Positions 1 to 9,576 of a stretch of 64,000 bases of DNA are shown one piece after another (position 1 is the stretch's first letter; the number at the start of each line of letters is the position of its first letter). The notes under the pieces are model-generated. The model had not been told where the DNA came from. It saw only the letters and a program-made list of their open reading frames with translations, and ran no database searches. The stretch spans positions 1-64,000 of the forward strand of contig NZ_JABASS010000010.1 of the NCBI RefSeq assembly GCF_016107545.1. Reading direction: 5' to 3'. This DNA comes from Psychrobacter namhaensis (GTDB lineage Bacteria > Pseudomonadota > Gammaproteobacteria > Pseudomonadales > Moraxellaceae). The translations under genes and the position numbers were made by a program.

Positions 1-148
1 CAGAACTCAGTCCTTGATATAAACTTAAACCGTCCAACATTTGGGGGTCAGTTCATATTCTTATTAGAATGCAGCCTTTTTTAGATAGGACGATTGATTA
101 TGATGGTGAATTGGCACTATCGATTGGTCTTAATGATTGGTACTGCTG

Positions 149-508
149 TTAGCTTAGAAAATTGGTGAATATCCACAGCAAGCCGTTAATCGCAGCGATA
201 CCGACGACCATACTTACCAGTAGCTGACGGCTGATATGATAAATTAATAACACCAAAAGTAGCGCGCCAACTTGTGCCATTAGCAAATGTAAATCTGCGC
301 TATTTAGATCAGTAGACGCAGACAAGTCCTGATAAGAGAGGCTGGTTAACATAAGCAAGACCATGACTGATAGCGGTAAGCTCTCATTCAGTCGATGGAG
401 CCAAGGCGTGTCCAAAAGCTGCTTAGGGATCAAAGCGGGAAGGGCGCGAATCATAAAGGTAACAGCGGCCATCGCAAAAGTGGCAAAAATAAGATAGCTA
501 CTACTCAT
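149..508 (-). CDS. azlD: AzlD-family branched-chain amino acid exporter subunit
   Basis: Small integral membrane subunit (119 aa) of the AzlCD exporter family, which moves branched-chain amino acids out across the inner membrane. It has about four hydrophobic segments and the family-typical early motif FMIRALPALIP (residues 18-28). It overlaps the 3' end of the preceding azlC by 8 nt, and an AGGAG ribosome-binding site lies inside azlC, so the two are translationally coupled. Length matches the family (about 100-120 aa). The substrate is inferred from the family only. Confidence 0.85.
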   Translation of the reverse strand: MSSSYLIFATFAMAAVTFMIRALPALIPKQLLDTPWLHRLNESLPLSVMVLLMLTSLSYQDLSASTDLNSADLHLLMAQVGALLLVLLIYHISRQLLVSMVVGIAAINGLLWIFTNFLS

Positions 509-1229
509 CGGTTTCTCCTAGCAAGCTGTGCTGTGTCCAAAAACCACGGGCTAAAATTAATAGCATACAAATGGTAATCGCTACCAACAACAGCCAGTTG
601 CTAGTGAAAATAGAAGCTACGGCTAAAGAGATTACAGCAATGCCAATGGGAAAATAACGTTTGATACTTTGAAACTGCTCATAAGCCAAAATGACAAACA
701 GACAAACCAAGGCAAAATCCAAGTGTGGGACCAAATCGCTGAGTGTACTGCCGATCATTACGCCAATCACACTTGCTAGCACCCACCAGCTTTGGTTAAA
801 AAGACTGATCGGCAGTATCAAAGCTGACCGTACCTCATTCGGCAAACTGGTCATGACCGAAAAGGTCTCGTCCGTCAGTGCAAACAAGCAATAGGTTCGG
901 GCAAGTTTGCGTGTTGGTAGATACTGCAGTAATGGCATACCATAAAACACATGGCGCAAATTAATAGCGGCAATGTTGGTTGCGATATTGCCAATCGGTA
1001 AACCAGCGCTTAGCATCGGCAAACAAGCGTATTGAGCAGCGCCTGCATATAGAATGACACTAAGCATAATGACTGCCCATATAGGGAGTCCAGCAACTTG
1101 TGCCAGCACCCCAAAGGCAATGCCTGCCGGTAAATAGCCCATGGCTACTGGCAAGCTTTTTTTGAAGCCTTCAGCCCAGTCATATCGGGCTTCAAACTGC
1201 TGATTTAATTCATTTGAATGCGTCGTCAC
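501..1229 (-). CDS. azlC: AzlC-family branched-chain amino acid exporter subunit
   Basis: Large membrane subunit (242 aa) of an AzlCD exporter. The N-terminal region contains the family signature around KSLPVAMGYLPAGIAFGVLA (residues 24-43), followed by several membrane segments. Translation most likely starts at a GTG preceded by AGGAT at a good distance. It lies 18 nt downstream of the MATE gene and overlaps azlD, suggesting a three-gene transcript of efflux functions. The exact amino-acid substrate cannot be read from the sequence. Confidence 0.87.
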   Translation of the reverse strand: MTTHSNELNQQFEARYDWAEGFKKSLPVAMGYLPAGIAFGVLAQVAGLPIWAVIMLSVILYAGAAQYACLPMLSAGLPIGNIATNIAAINLRHVFYGMPLLQYLPTRKLARTYCLFALTDETFSVMTSLPNEVRSALILPISLFNQSWWVLASVIGVMIGSTLSDLVPHLDFALVCLFVILAYEQFQSIKRYFPIGIAVISLAVASIFTSNWLLLVAITICMLLILARGFWTQHSLLGETDE

Positions 1230-1247
1230 GTAATATCCTAACCTTTA

Positions 1248-2660
1248 TTACTGTAATTTTTCATAGCGACCTGTTTGCTGAGCGCGGTACAAGAAGCCAC
1301 CTAAAATAATCATTCTCAATAACAATAAACACCAGACACTTAGCCAAATGCCTGTCATGTCCCACTGCTGATAGAGCAGCCAGCTAAGGGGGAAAAATAT
1401 AGCGGCTAGTATCAGAGCAGCATTGCGGATCACACTACCAGCAGTTAAGCCAAAAAATATGCCGTCCAACCAATAGGCGCCGACCCCGACGATGGGTAGC
1501 AGTACTGCATAAAGATGGTAATCATAAGCAAGCGCAAAGACGGAGTCGATATTGGTCATAAATTGCAAGTACGTTGGCATGGCAAGCCACCATGTCGCAC
1601 TTAACGACACGGCCAGCCCATAACTGACCACACCTGTGCGCATCACGATAACACGAAAACGCGTCCAATCGCGGCGTCCCGCAGCTTGACCGCTCAAGGT
1701 TTCAGCGGATACTGCCACGCCATCAAGGGCAAAGGCTGAGATACTAAGTACTTGCAGTAAAATGGCATTGGCAGCCAGTATGACGTCGCCACCTTGGGCG
1801 GAAAGACGCGTAATCCAAGCAAAGCTTAACGTTAAGATAAGCGTACGGATAAAAATATCTTTATTAAGTGAAAATAGCCTAAGCATCTTTTCTTTAGTGA
1901 AATGTTGCCGATCAGCCTCAAACAGTGCCAACCAAGATATTTGCAGATGTTGACGACTGAGCCATAAAGCCAATAACACACCCAACCAAAATGCGATGGT
2001 GGTGCCCAGTGCCACACCAACCAACCCCATCTGCATCACAAAGACAAAGAACAAAGTTAGTCCAACGTTAAGGATGGCAATAAAGCCCTGCTGATAGAGC
2101 ATATAACGTGTTTTGCCTTGACCGGCAAACCAACCAATAAAGGCAAAGTTCATCAGCTCAGCGATAACCCCCCAAAAGCGTACGTCTAAATAGGTCTTTG
2201 CCGCAAGACCACTGGCAGGGTTGGCTGATAAAGCTTGTAAACCGACGTCAATCAGCCAAGGCTTTGCGAGTAGCAAAATAGCCCCGATAACAAAGGCCAA
2301 TAGTAAGGCACGTTGCAAAATAGACAGTAGGGGGGATGGCGTCAAAGGTGATGACGTTGCCGTGGCGTTTATAGGACTATCACCGTGGTTGGCCAACTCT
2401 CCCAGCGCTTGCGCCGACAGCCCAGACGAGGCGTACTGTAAAAAGTTAAAACTGACGAGTAACAAGGACAACAACTGTATGGCCAAGCCCATACCCGCAA
2501 GTTTGGCGGTATCGTTCATATTGCCCACAATCGCTGTATCGATAACGCTTTGTAACGGCATGGCCAAGTTGGCCAATAATACGGGCAAGGCAATAGCAAT
2601 GATACGGGTATATCGGGTATCAATCGGTGGCATCGTGCTAGATGGCGGCGAGATAGTCAT
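1248..2660 (-). CDS. MATE-family efflux protein (DinF-like)
   Basis: Multidrug and toxin extrusion transporter of the DinF branch, about 470 aa with roughly 12 membrane helices, expected to be a Na+- or H+-driven inner-membrane antiporter. The family-typical N-terminal stretch IALPVLLANLAMPLQSVIDT and the later AGMGLAIQ region are present. The frame is open back to a GTG at 2798, but that would start inside a stem-loop (2778-2809) that looks like the secF terminator and would add a Cys-rich leader unlike a MATE protein. I therefore prefer the ATG at 2660, although no strong ribosome-binding site precedes it. Substrate unknown. Confidence 0.82.
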   Translation of the reverse strand: MTISPPSSTMPPIDTRYTRIIAIALPVLLANLAMPLQSVIDTAIVGNMNDTAKLAGMGLAIQLLSLLLVSFNFLQYASSGLSAQALGELANHGDSPINATATSSPLTPSPLLSILQRALLLAFVIGAILLLAKPWLIDVGLQALSANPASGLAAKTYLDVRFWGVIAELMNFAFIGWFAGQGKTRYMLYQQGFIAILNVGLTLFFVFVMQMGLVGVALGTTIAFWLGVLLALWLSRQHLQISWLALFEADRQHFTKEKMLRLFSLNKDIFIRTLILTLSFAWITRLSAQGGDVILAANAILLQVLSISAFALDGVAVSAETLSGQAAGRRDWTRFRVIVMRTGVVSYGLAVSLSATWWLAMPTYLQFMTNIDSVFALAYDYHLYAVLLPIVGVGAYWLDGIFFGLTAGSVIRNAALILAAIFFPLSWLLYQQWDMTGIWLSVWCLLLLRMIILGGFLYRAQQTGRYEKLQ

Positions 2661-2777
2661 TGGTGTTTTCGACTCGTTTATGCTTAAACAATAAAGAGAG
2701 TGCGGTTCGTTAATTGACGCCACGAGGCAAGCGTAGCATTTTTGCTCATTCAGCAAAAAACAGCTACAAAGACAAAA

Positions 2778-2809
2778 GCACCTAGACTCATTATTCACGA
2801 GTCAGGTGC
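2778..2809 (-). terminator. Stem-loop terminator downstream of secF
   Basis: Arms GCACCTAGACTC and GAGTCAGGTGC form an 11-bp stem with one bulged base and a 9-nt loop. On the minus strand it is followed by TTTTGTC. It lies about 70 nt past the secF stop and separates the sec genes from the MATE gene. Confidence 0.7.
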
Positions 2810-2879
2810 CTTTATTAAACGTCATTACCGTTCAATCAACCGTTTAACGAATCACGATTGGGTATTATTGATCATTATT

Positions 2880-4151
2880 CTATTCAAACATTTTTGGATC
2901 ATTAAAAGTGACAATTTCTTCTTCAAACTCTGGTTTTACTTTTACGATAAAGTCATCACGCGATAGACCCATACGCAGTGGGATTGAACTTGCAATATAA
3001 GTGGATGAGTAAGTACCAGCAAGTAAACCAATGAAGAGCGCCACTGAGAACCAGTACAGGCCATCACCGCCTAAGAACATCATAGCAAGGACAACCAATA
3101 AGACGGTTGAGATGGTCATAATCGTACGGCGCAGGGTTTCTGTTAACGATAAATCAATGGTCTGGCGCGGTGTGATACCCCGGACACGGCGGAAGTTTTC
3201 ACGAATACGATCATAAACGACGATAGTATCGTTCAGTGAGTAACCAATCAACGCCAAAATAGCTGCTAAGACGGTCAAATCAAATGGGAAACCAAATAAG
3301 GCAAAAACGCCAATAGTCACGATAGCGTCATGGAACAGCGATAGAACCGCGCCAAGAGACAGTTTAAACTGAAAACGTAGGGCAACGTAACCGAGCATAC
3401 AAAGGAGTGCCAATGCTAACGCCATGACTGAGTTTAAGTAAACTTCATTACCAACTTGGCTACCGATAATATTAACGTTACTGATCTCAGCAGTATTATT
3501 AGGCAGGGCTAAAGCTTGAGTCAGGCTGGCACTAAGTCCATCGATGTTGTCAGACTGAGGCGGCAGACGTACCAGTAGCTCCTCTCGCGTACCAAGGTAC
3601 TGCACCACCGCATCATCAAAACCGTTATCAGCCAACGCTTGCACGACTTCAACCTGCTCAACAGGCTGCTCGTAACGCACGTCTGCGGAGACACCACCAG
3701 TAAAATCCAGCCCTAGGTTCAGACCGTTTACTGCGATAGCAATAATACTAGCAATGACCATCAGTAAAGACAAAATCGCCATTGGCTTTTCTATCTTCAT
3801 AAATGGAATGATGCGTTGGTTACCAACGGCTTTGATACCACCTTCAGCTTGTGCGGCTGCATCGTCAGCTGCATCACCCAGTGCTAAATCAGGGTCAATA
3901 GCGGTGTTGGTATCAAGGGCTTGCGTGGCCAATGCTTGACTGGTTTTTCCGCTACCTTTACCACTACGGCGAGTCTTATTTTTACTCGTGTTTGCCGTGG
4001 CCGGGTTATTGGTTTGGGTGTTACTGCCTTTACCATCGCGGCGTGGTTTTTTGCGTCGGCGCGTGCTGGCATTAGTAGTGTCTGAGCCACCTGAACCATT
4101 CCGATCTGGGGTATTTTGCTGTTCTAGAGGATTGTTCTTATCGATCGCCAT
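2880..4151 (-). CDS. secF: Protein translocase subunit SecF
   Basis: Inner-membrane partner of SecD that uses the proton gradient to help SecYEG export proteins. The conserved core starts near residue 114 with the first membrane helix (about 124-141), then the GLDFTGG motif (147-153), a periplasmic domain and five more helices. The arrangement of an RND-like six-helix bundle is typical of SecF. At 423 aa it is about 100 residues longer than usual because of a cytosolic N-terminal extension (1-110) rich in Asn, Thr, Ser, Gly and Lys/Arg. The start is supported by AGGAG 7 nt upstream, which overlaps the secD stop. Co-transcribed with secD. Confidence 0.96.
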   Translation of the reverse strand: MAIDKNNPLEQQNTPDRNGSGGSDTTNASTRRRKKPRRDGKGSNTQTNNPATANTSKNKTRRSGKGSGKTSQALATQALDTNTAIDPDLALGDAADDAAAQAEGGIKAVGNQRIIPFMKIEKPMAILSLLMVIASIIAIAVNGLNLGLDFTGGVSADVRYEQPVEQVEVVQALADNGFDDAVVQYLGTREELLVRLPPQSDNIDGLSASLTQALALPNNTAEISNVNIIGSQVGNEVYLNSVMALALALLCMLGYVALRFQFKLSLGAVLSLFHDAIVTIGVFALFGFPFDLTVLAAILALIGYSLNDTIVVYDRIRENFRRVRGITPRQTIDLSLTETLRRTIMTISTVLLVVLAMMFLGGDGLYWFSVALFIGLLAGTYSSTYIASSIPLRMGLSRDDFIVKVKPEFEEEIVTFNDPKMFE

Positions 4152-4160
4152 AGTGTTCTC

Positions 4161-6038
4161 CTAACCGATGCTCAAACGTTTGATAGATTTACGCTTACCG
4201 TAAGCAATTTGTACCAGCGCACGTGTGACCAAAATAGCGGTAAATAGTGAGCTGACAATACCAATAGCTAGCGTAATCGCAAAGCCTTTAATCGGGCCAG
4301 TACCAATTGCAAATAGAATAAATGCGACCAATAAGGTGGTAATGTTGGCATCGAAAATACTACTAAATGCTCGGTCAAAACCTGCCACGATAGCGGATTT
4401 TGGCCGTACCCCGTTTGCAATCTCCTCCCGTATTCGCTCAAAGATCAGCACGTTGGCATCGACCGCCATACCGATGGTTAAGACGATACCAGCGATACCA
4501 GGCAGGGTCAGTGAGGAACCTAAAATGGACATAATGGCAATGATAATAATAACGTTCACAGCTAGTGCCACGTTAGCAATAACACCAAACAGACGATAGA
4601 AAATAATCATAAAGACAAAGACTAAAAGATAACCGACCTGAGTAGAGAACAAGCCTTTATCAATATTTTCTTGACCTAATGATGGGCCGATGGTGCGTTC
4701 TTCTACAAAGTACATCGGTGCAGCAAGTGCGCCTGAGCGTAACAAAAGGGCAAGCTCGGCGGCTTCCGCACTGCTGTCAAGACCAGTAATACGAAATGAT
4801 GAGCCAAGTACCGCTTGAATGTTGGCACGGTTGATGACTTTGGTTTCAGCATAAGGCGTTCTAACTTCAACAGTCTCGCCAGTTGCTGGGTCTTCTTCAT
4901 AAGTGATTCTTTGCTTGTTTTCGATAAACAATACGGCCATCTGCTTACCAACAGCAGTACGTGTGGCGTTCTGCATGAGCTTACCGCCAGCACTATCCAA
5001 GGTAATACTCACTTCAGGAGAGCCGCTTTCGTCAACGCCAGTTTGCGCATTGGTCACTTTATCACCAGTCACAATCGCTTGGCGCTCAAGCAATACAGGG
5101 GGGCCATCGAGTGTTTCAAATGGGAAGGCTTCAGTCCCTGCAGGCGGAATACCACCCATGTAGTTTTCGCTGTCTTCAGCGACCATACGGAACTCAAGGT
5201 TGGCAGTACGTCCAAGGACACGCTTGGCTTCTGCGGTATCTTGTACACCTGGTAGCTCAACGACGATACGACTAGCACCTTGTGATTGTACTAAAGCTTC
5301 AGTCACACCGAGCTCGGCAATACGGTTACGTAAGGTCGTTAAGTTTTGATTGACCGCATAACTGTTGATTTCATCGAGTGTGGCATCGTTGTAGGCTAGA
5401 ATTAACGCAGGACCTTGGGCATCTATTGAAGATTGCAAGCTAAACGTGTTGCCCATCGAACCTTGTAGCACGTTCTGTGCACGGTTACGCGTGTCTGTAT
5501 CTGCAAAATGTAGTACCACACTTCGTTCTTCAGTTTTAATGCCTTTAATCGCAATTCGCTCAGATCGTAGCTCACGACGCATATCACGGCTAGCACTGGT
5601 CAAACGCTGCTCAAGCGCCTTATCCATATCGACTTCTAGCACAAAACGTACACCGCCCCGTAAATCAAGACCCAGTTTCATCGGTTTTGCCCCGATATCA
5701 CGTAGCCACTGCGGGGTCGTCTGCGCCAAGTTAAGCGCGACCACATAGTCTTCGCCTAAGTTCTGACGTAGCACTTCTTGTGCTTTTAGCTGGTCGACTG
5801 GATTGTCAAGGCGTACTAGCGCACTGTTGCCCTCAAACGTGCCATCATGATTGTTCAGTCCAGCCTCTTCAAGCAAGCTCTGAGACTGGGTCAAGATACC
5901 TTCAGACAGCTGTGTACCTGCGGCTGCGCTAGTAATCTGCACGGCAGGTTCGTCAGGGTAGAGGTTCGGGGCAGCATATAGACCGGCAATGATTAGCACG
6001 ACGGCAATAAGTAAGTATTTCCAAGCGGGATATTGCAT
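4161..6038 (-). CDS. secD: Protein translocase subunit SecD
   Basis: Inner-membrane export motor subunit (625 aa) with one N-terminal helix, a large periplasmic P1 head region (GLDLRGGVRFVLEVD near its start) and five C-terminal helices of the RND fold. It works with SecF and YajC late in Sec translocation. An upstream in-frame ATG at 6083 exists, but the ATG at 6038 is preceded by AAAGAAG and gives the expected start MQYPAWKYLL directly before the first helix. It ends 9 nt before secF. A terminator between yajC and secD suggests secDF also has its own promoter in 6039-6310. Confidence 0.97.
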   Translation of the reverse strand: MQYPAWKYLLIAVVLIIAGLYAAPNLYPDEPAVQITSAAAGTQLSEGILTQSQSLLEEAGLNNHDGTFEGNSALVRLDNPVDQLKAQEVLRQNLGEDYVVALNLAQTTPQWLRDIGAKPMKLGLDLRGGVRFVLEVDMDKALEQRLTSASRDMRRELRSERIAIKGIKTEERSVVLHFADTDTRNRAQNVLQGSMGNTFSLQSSIDAQGPALILAYNDATLDEINSYAVNQNLTTLRNRIAELGVTEALVQSQGASRIVVELPGVQDTAEAKRVLGRTANLEFRMVAEDSENYMGGIPPAGTEAFPFETLDGPPVLLERQAIVTGDKVTNAQTGVDESGSPEVSITLDSAGGKLMQNATRTAVGKQMAVLFIENKQRITYEEDPATGETVEVRTPYAETKVINRANIQAVLGSSFRITGLDSSAEAAELALLLRSGALAAPMYFVEERTIGPSLGQENIDKGLFSTQVGYLLVFVFMIIFYRLFGVIANVALAVNVIIIIAIMSILGSSLTLPGIAGIVLTIGMAVDANVLIFERIREEIANGVRPKSAIVAGFDRAFSSIFDANITTLLVAFILFAIGTGPIKGFAITLAIGIVSSLFTAILVTRALVQIAYGKRKSIKRLSIG

Positions 6039-6407
6039 AATCACTTCTTTAGGTTGATAAACGACTGGCGACGTGGGCCACACGTTAGCAGATGGGAAGT
6101 TAGCGATAGCGATGGTCGAATGCCGTATTCAGCACTCATGGTAATGCACCATTGCGATCATCCGCGATGATAGTAACGCGTAAAACAGTAAAGCAAATAA
6201 TACAGAGGTATCTTTATCTAGTCACCATAAATCTTATAGAGGAAACTGATAAGGACAGTGTGTTGGAAAAGTAAGCTGACTATCGCCACTTTCCCTCACT
6301 GCTTTAATAGCGAAAAATGACCGTAAACAATGTACGGTCATTTTTTAGTCGTTATATCCATTAAGGATACGACTGTTAAAAAATCACTACTAAAAAGCTA
6401 GTAATAA
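6039..6407. other. secD upstream region
   Basis: Non-coding stretch between yajC and secD. It holds the strong yajC stem-loop (6313-6345) and presumably the secDF promoter. I could not define clear -35/-10 elements. Confidence 0.5.
6313..6345 (-). terminator. Rho-independent terminator after yajC
   Basis: Perfect 13-bp inverted repeat AAAAATGACCGTA / TACGGTCATTTTT with a 7-nt loop and A and T runs on the two sides. It is about 60 nt downstream of the yajC stop and would work in both directions. Confidence 0.85.
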
Positions 6408-6737
6408 TTAAACGCTTTCGATAGTGCCAGCCGGCAATACTGAAATAACTGAAGCACGTTGTACCTTTACATCTGTGTTGTTATTTAGGCTAACCACTGC
6501 ATAGTCGCCTTCTAAGTCTTTAATACGACCCATTAAACCACCAGCAAAGATGATTTCACTACCCACAGTCAGTGAGTTGACCATGGCACGGTGCTCCTTG
6601 GTACGCTTAGACTGCGGGCGAATCACCAAAAAATAGAAAATTGCAAAAAAAGCGACAGGCAGTAGGATTTGACCAAATAGGGACGCAGCACCTGCAGTTT
6701 CTGGGGCAGCATGGGCAGCTTGGATAAATAAGCTCAT
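6408..6737 (-). CDS. yajC: Sec translocon accessory protein YajC
   Basis: Small single-helix inner-membrane protein (109 aa) that associates with SecDF. One hydrophobic helix (about residues 20-41) is followed by the signature FYFLVIRPQSKRTKEH and a cytoplasmic SH3-like segment. GAGAGA precedes the ATG. The usual upstream neighbour tgt is absent; instead a divergent CNNM gene follows after about 340 nt. A terminator separates yajC from secD, although the genes are adjacent and in the usual order. Confidence 0.95.
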   Translation of the reverse strand: MSLFIQAAHAAPETAGAASLFGQILLPVAFFAIFYFLVIRPQSKRTKEHRAMVNSLTVGSEIIFAGGLMGRIKDLEGDYAVVSLNNNTDVKVQRASVISVLPAGTIESV

Positions 6738-7076
6738 AGTTTCTCTCAGTAAGTCATGGACAATAATAAAATTAAACGCATAGTAACAAAAAATCCCAGA
6801 CTTGGTAACTGTTAATAATAGGCTGAGAATGTTTTTCTACTGGCAAAGCGCTGAAAGTGGAGCAAACTTCACCTATTAACAGGCTGATAGGTCATCGTAG
6901 GGAAATAAAGGGTATCAAAAAATAAAGACATAAAAACAGTGTCTTATTGTGAAATAGTAGCATCAGTGCTACTATCAAATGGCAGTAGTTATTTGTGTTT
7001 AGTCGTCTTTGTTTATTAGACTACTGTCCCTTTTTCCTCTTATTTGTTTAGGTTACCGAACTTGTTCACCACTTTT
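6738..7076. other. Divergent intergenic region yajC / CNNM gene
   Basis: AT-rich region that must contain promoters for yajC (minus) and the CNNM gene (plus). I see no repeat, small gene or clear operator. Confidence 0.4.
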
Positions 7077-8384
7077 ATGCTTTTCCCTCGTTTGTGTCGT
7101 GCGCGCGCTCATAAAGAAGCGTCTGCTAAACCTCCTCCGACAACGCGCCATTGCAAGCCTCTTGATCGTAGGAGTCCCGTCTCGCGGCTAGCGGCATTGT
7201 TTGCCATGCTCATGACGCTATTGCCTTATCCTGCCTTTGCAGTGGGGGGCGTAGCAACCACAGAAGCCCTCGCAGAGCCAACGGCTATCAGTGTACTGCT
7301 ACTGATATTGTTTGTGGTGGTCGCCATCGGCATCTCGTTTGTCTGTTCTTTAGCAGAGTCCTCACTACTCAGTATGACACCGTCTTATATCGCTGATGTG
7401 CAAGAACAAAATCCAAAAAAAGCAAACATGCTAAGACAATTAAAGGTTGATAACATCGATCAGTCGTTAGCGGCTATTTTGACCTTGAATACAGTGGCTC
7501 ATACCTTAGGTTCTATTGGCGCGGGCGCCCAAGCTACGATTGTATTTGGGAGTGCTTGGTTTGGGCTGTTTTCTGCGATTATGACGTTGGCTATTTTATT
7601 CTTATCCGAGATTATTCCAAAGACACTCGGAACTATGTATTGGCGTCAGCTTAGCGGTATCGTTGCCTACTTCGTTCGCGGTATTATTCTACTACTGTAT
7701 CCGCTCATTTGGGTCTCAGAGCGGCTAACGAAGCTGCTTGTGCGCGGCAAAGAACCACAAACGTTTAGCCGTCGTGAGTTTGCGGCGCTTGCTAGTATTG
7801 GTGAAGAGTCAGGTCAAATCGACCCATTAGAATCGCGTATTATTCGTAACTTACTGGCGTTTGGCGCTATTAAGGTCGAGGACATCATGACCCCGCGTTC
7901 GGTCATGCTAGCGTTTGAAGAGAACAAAACCGTTGCTGAATTACTGGTGGATCGCCCCAAACTTACGTTTTCACGGTTGCCCATTTATGATGGTGATTTA
8001 GACAATATTACAGGCTTTGTGTTAAAAACAGACATGTTATTAGCAAAAGTTAATCATGCGATGCATAAGCCTTTGACCCAGTTTAAGCGCGACATTACGT
8101 TTGTATTCTCAAAAATGAAACTGTTTGACTTATTAGAGCTTATGTTAAAAAACCGCATTCATATTGCGATTACGGTTGGTGAGTATGGCGAGGTCAAAGG
8201 TTTGGTGACTTTAGAGGATGTGTTTGAAACGTTATTGGGCCTTGAGATTGTCGATGAAATAGATCGCGTTGAAGATATGCAGGCCTTAGCTCGACAAATG
8301 ATGGACAGACGGGTAGAGCGTCTGGGCATGAAGCTCAGTGATGATGAGCACTATGAAGATAATAGTGCTGATACTAAGTTTTAG
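7077..8384 (+). CDS. CNNM/CBS-domain membrane protein (CorC/HlyC relative)
   Basis: Membrane protein with a DUF21/CNNM transmembrane domain (about residues 65-230) and two CBS domains (VEDIMTPRSV starts the first, VKGLVTLEDVFETLLG lies in the second). CNNM proteins are linked to magnesium and divalent-cation transport. The C-terminal transporter-associated (CorC_HlyC) domain of longer members is missing; the protein ends soon after the CBS pair with an acidic tail. The start is unclear: TTG at 7044, ATG at 7077 and ATG at 7206 are in frame, none with a good ribosome-binding site. The last would begin just before a signal-like helix ending PYPAFA. Confidence 0.8.
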   Translation: MLFPRLCRARAHKEASAKPPPTTRHCKPLDRRSPVSRLAALFAMLMTLLPYPAFAVGGVATTEALAEPTAISVLLLILFVVVAIGISFVCSLAESSLLSMTPSYIADVQEQNPKKANMLRQLKVDNIDQSLAAILTLNTVAHTLGSIGAGAQATIVFGSAWFGLFSAIMTLAILFLSEIIPKTLGTMYWRQLSGIVAYFVRGIILLLYPLIWVSERLTKLLVRGKEPQTFSRREFAALASIGEESGQIDPLESRIIRNLLAFGAIKVEDIMTPRSVMLAFEENKTVAELLVDRPKLTFSRLPIYDGDLDNITGFVLKTDMLLAKVNHAMHKPLTQFKRDITFVFSKMKLFDLLELMLKNRIHIAITVGEYGEVKGLVTLEDVFETLLGLEIVDEIDRVEDMQALARQMMDRRVERLGMKLSDDEHYEDNSADTKF

Positions 8385-8802
8385 GTAGGCTTGGTTTTAG
8401 AGTCATTTACTTTTAGAATGGCGTGGATGACCCATAGTAAATAGAAAAGTAGGATATTATTGCTATCTTTGGAGCCTCCACCACTTATGGGTCGGTATAC
8501 GCAATAATTACACAGGGTGTCACATAACTGTGAGAATTGAATGATAGTCTCACTCTATGATACACATAAGCTATCGTGACTGTTAAAAGAGTGATGGTTA
8601 AAAACCTGTCGTTTAAACGGAAGGTAGCATGGTCGTAAAAGCATTCAATCGATTGCTCATGACGGCCAAAATGTAAACTACTGACTCAACTGACTGGCTC
8701 AACTGAGAAAAGCGCGCTAATCGTCACGATGTGACCATGTGTCAACAATGCACGTGTCAACAATGAGTGACAATAACGAAAACAGTATCACTAAGGATAA
8801 TC
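8385..8802. other. Intergenic region with short direct repeats
   Basis: No gene is supported here. CTGACTCAACTGA at 8681-8693 is followed by a near copy GGCTCAACTGA, and GTGTCAACAATG occurs twice (8739-8750, 8754-8765). The 13-mer CTGACTCAACTGA recurs at 9458-9470 before mltD. Function unknown. Confidence 0.45.
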
Positions 8803-9297
8803 ATGAAACGATTGTGGGGAAAAGGGCTTTTGGCGCTATTAGTGAAAAGTGCTAGTGTGGCTGCGGTAGTTGCCGTGGCGAGTACTGTCAGTATCAGTGC
8901 GCAAGCTGCAACCATGACCGAAGCTTTGGTGCAAAATTATGTCGCGGCCATGAAGACATCAGCAAATAACCAAAATATCAACCAAGTCGCTAGTCTTGTG
9001 GCTGATGATGCGCTCATTTCGATGTCTAGAAAAGGGAAATCTACCAGCTTAGATAAAGATGCTTATTTGAGATTGTTGCAAAACAGCTGGAGTAACACTT
9101 CTAATTATCGCTATGATATCTCGGTAGATAACATCGTCATTACAGGGGCGCAGGCCAAAGCCAATGTCACAACCAATGAAAGCTGGGTCAAGGATGGCCA
9201 AAAAGTCTCATTTATCACCACATCAAGAGTGACACTGTCGGCATCAACGGGCAATGCCGTGCTACTGCGTGCGGTATCACAAGTAACGATTAATTAA
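8803..9297 (+). CDS. Secreted NTF2/SnoaL-like protein of unknown function
   Basis: A 164-aa exported protein. The N-terminus has a positively charged start (MKRLWGKG), a long hydrophobic stretch and a signal-peptidase site near SAQA-ATM. The mature part (about 120 aa) has the helix-rich beginning and strand-rich end of an NTF2/SnoaL/DUF4440-type fold, with pattern W..T.NYRYDISVDNIVITG..A.A.V, but no catalytic residue can be assigned. The ATG at 8803 has AAGGA about 6 nt upstream; the upstream in-frame ATG at 8767 would put 12 extra residues before the signal peptide. It stands alone between two larger genes. Confidence 0.7.
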   Translation: MKRLWGKGLLALLVKSASVAAVVAVASTVSISAQAATMTEALVQNYVAAMKTSANNQNINQVASLVADDALISMSRKGKSTSLDKDAYLRLLQNSWSNTSNYRYDISVDNIVITGAQAKANVTTNESWVKDGQKVSFITTSRVTLSASTGNAVLLRAVSQVTIN

Positions 9298-9576
9298 ATA
9301 TTAATCAAGCCCTAATCAAAACGGTATTTATCTTCTATTAATTAAACACGGTTGATCCCTTAACAAGGCTTGTCGTAAAGCCAATAAGCAGCTCTCAATA
9401 GTTATTATCGGCTCAATATATCGAACCGTTAGTTCTCTTAGGTGAGTAATTAGAATGCTGACTCAACTGATGGCGATTATCTGTTTGTATTAAATTGGGC
9501 TTTGCTTTACATTGAGTACTGTACTATCAAACACTTTTATCTTATCACTTCTTGTCGTTAGGAAACTTTCAATATC

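Noticed and set aside
2661..2798. 46-residue N-terminal extension of the MATE protein from GTG 2798
   Set aside because: It would begin inside the secF terminator hairpin and is Cys-rich, unlike MATE N-termini.
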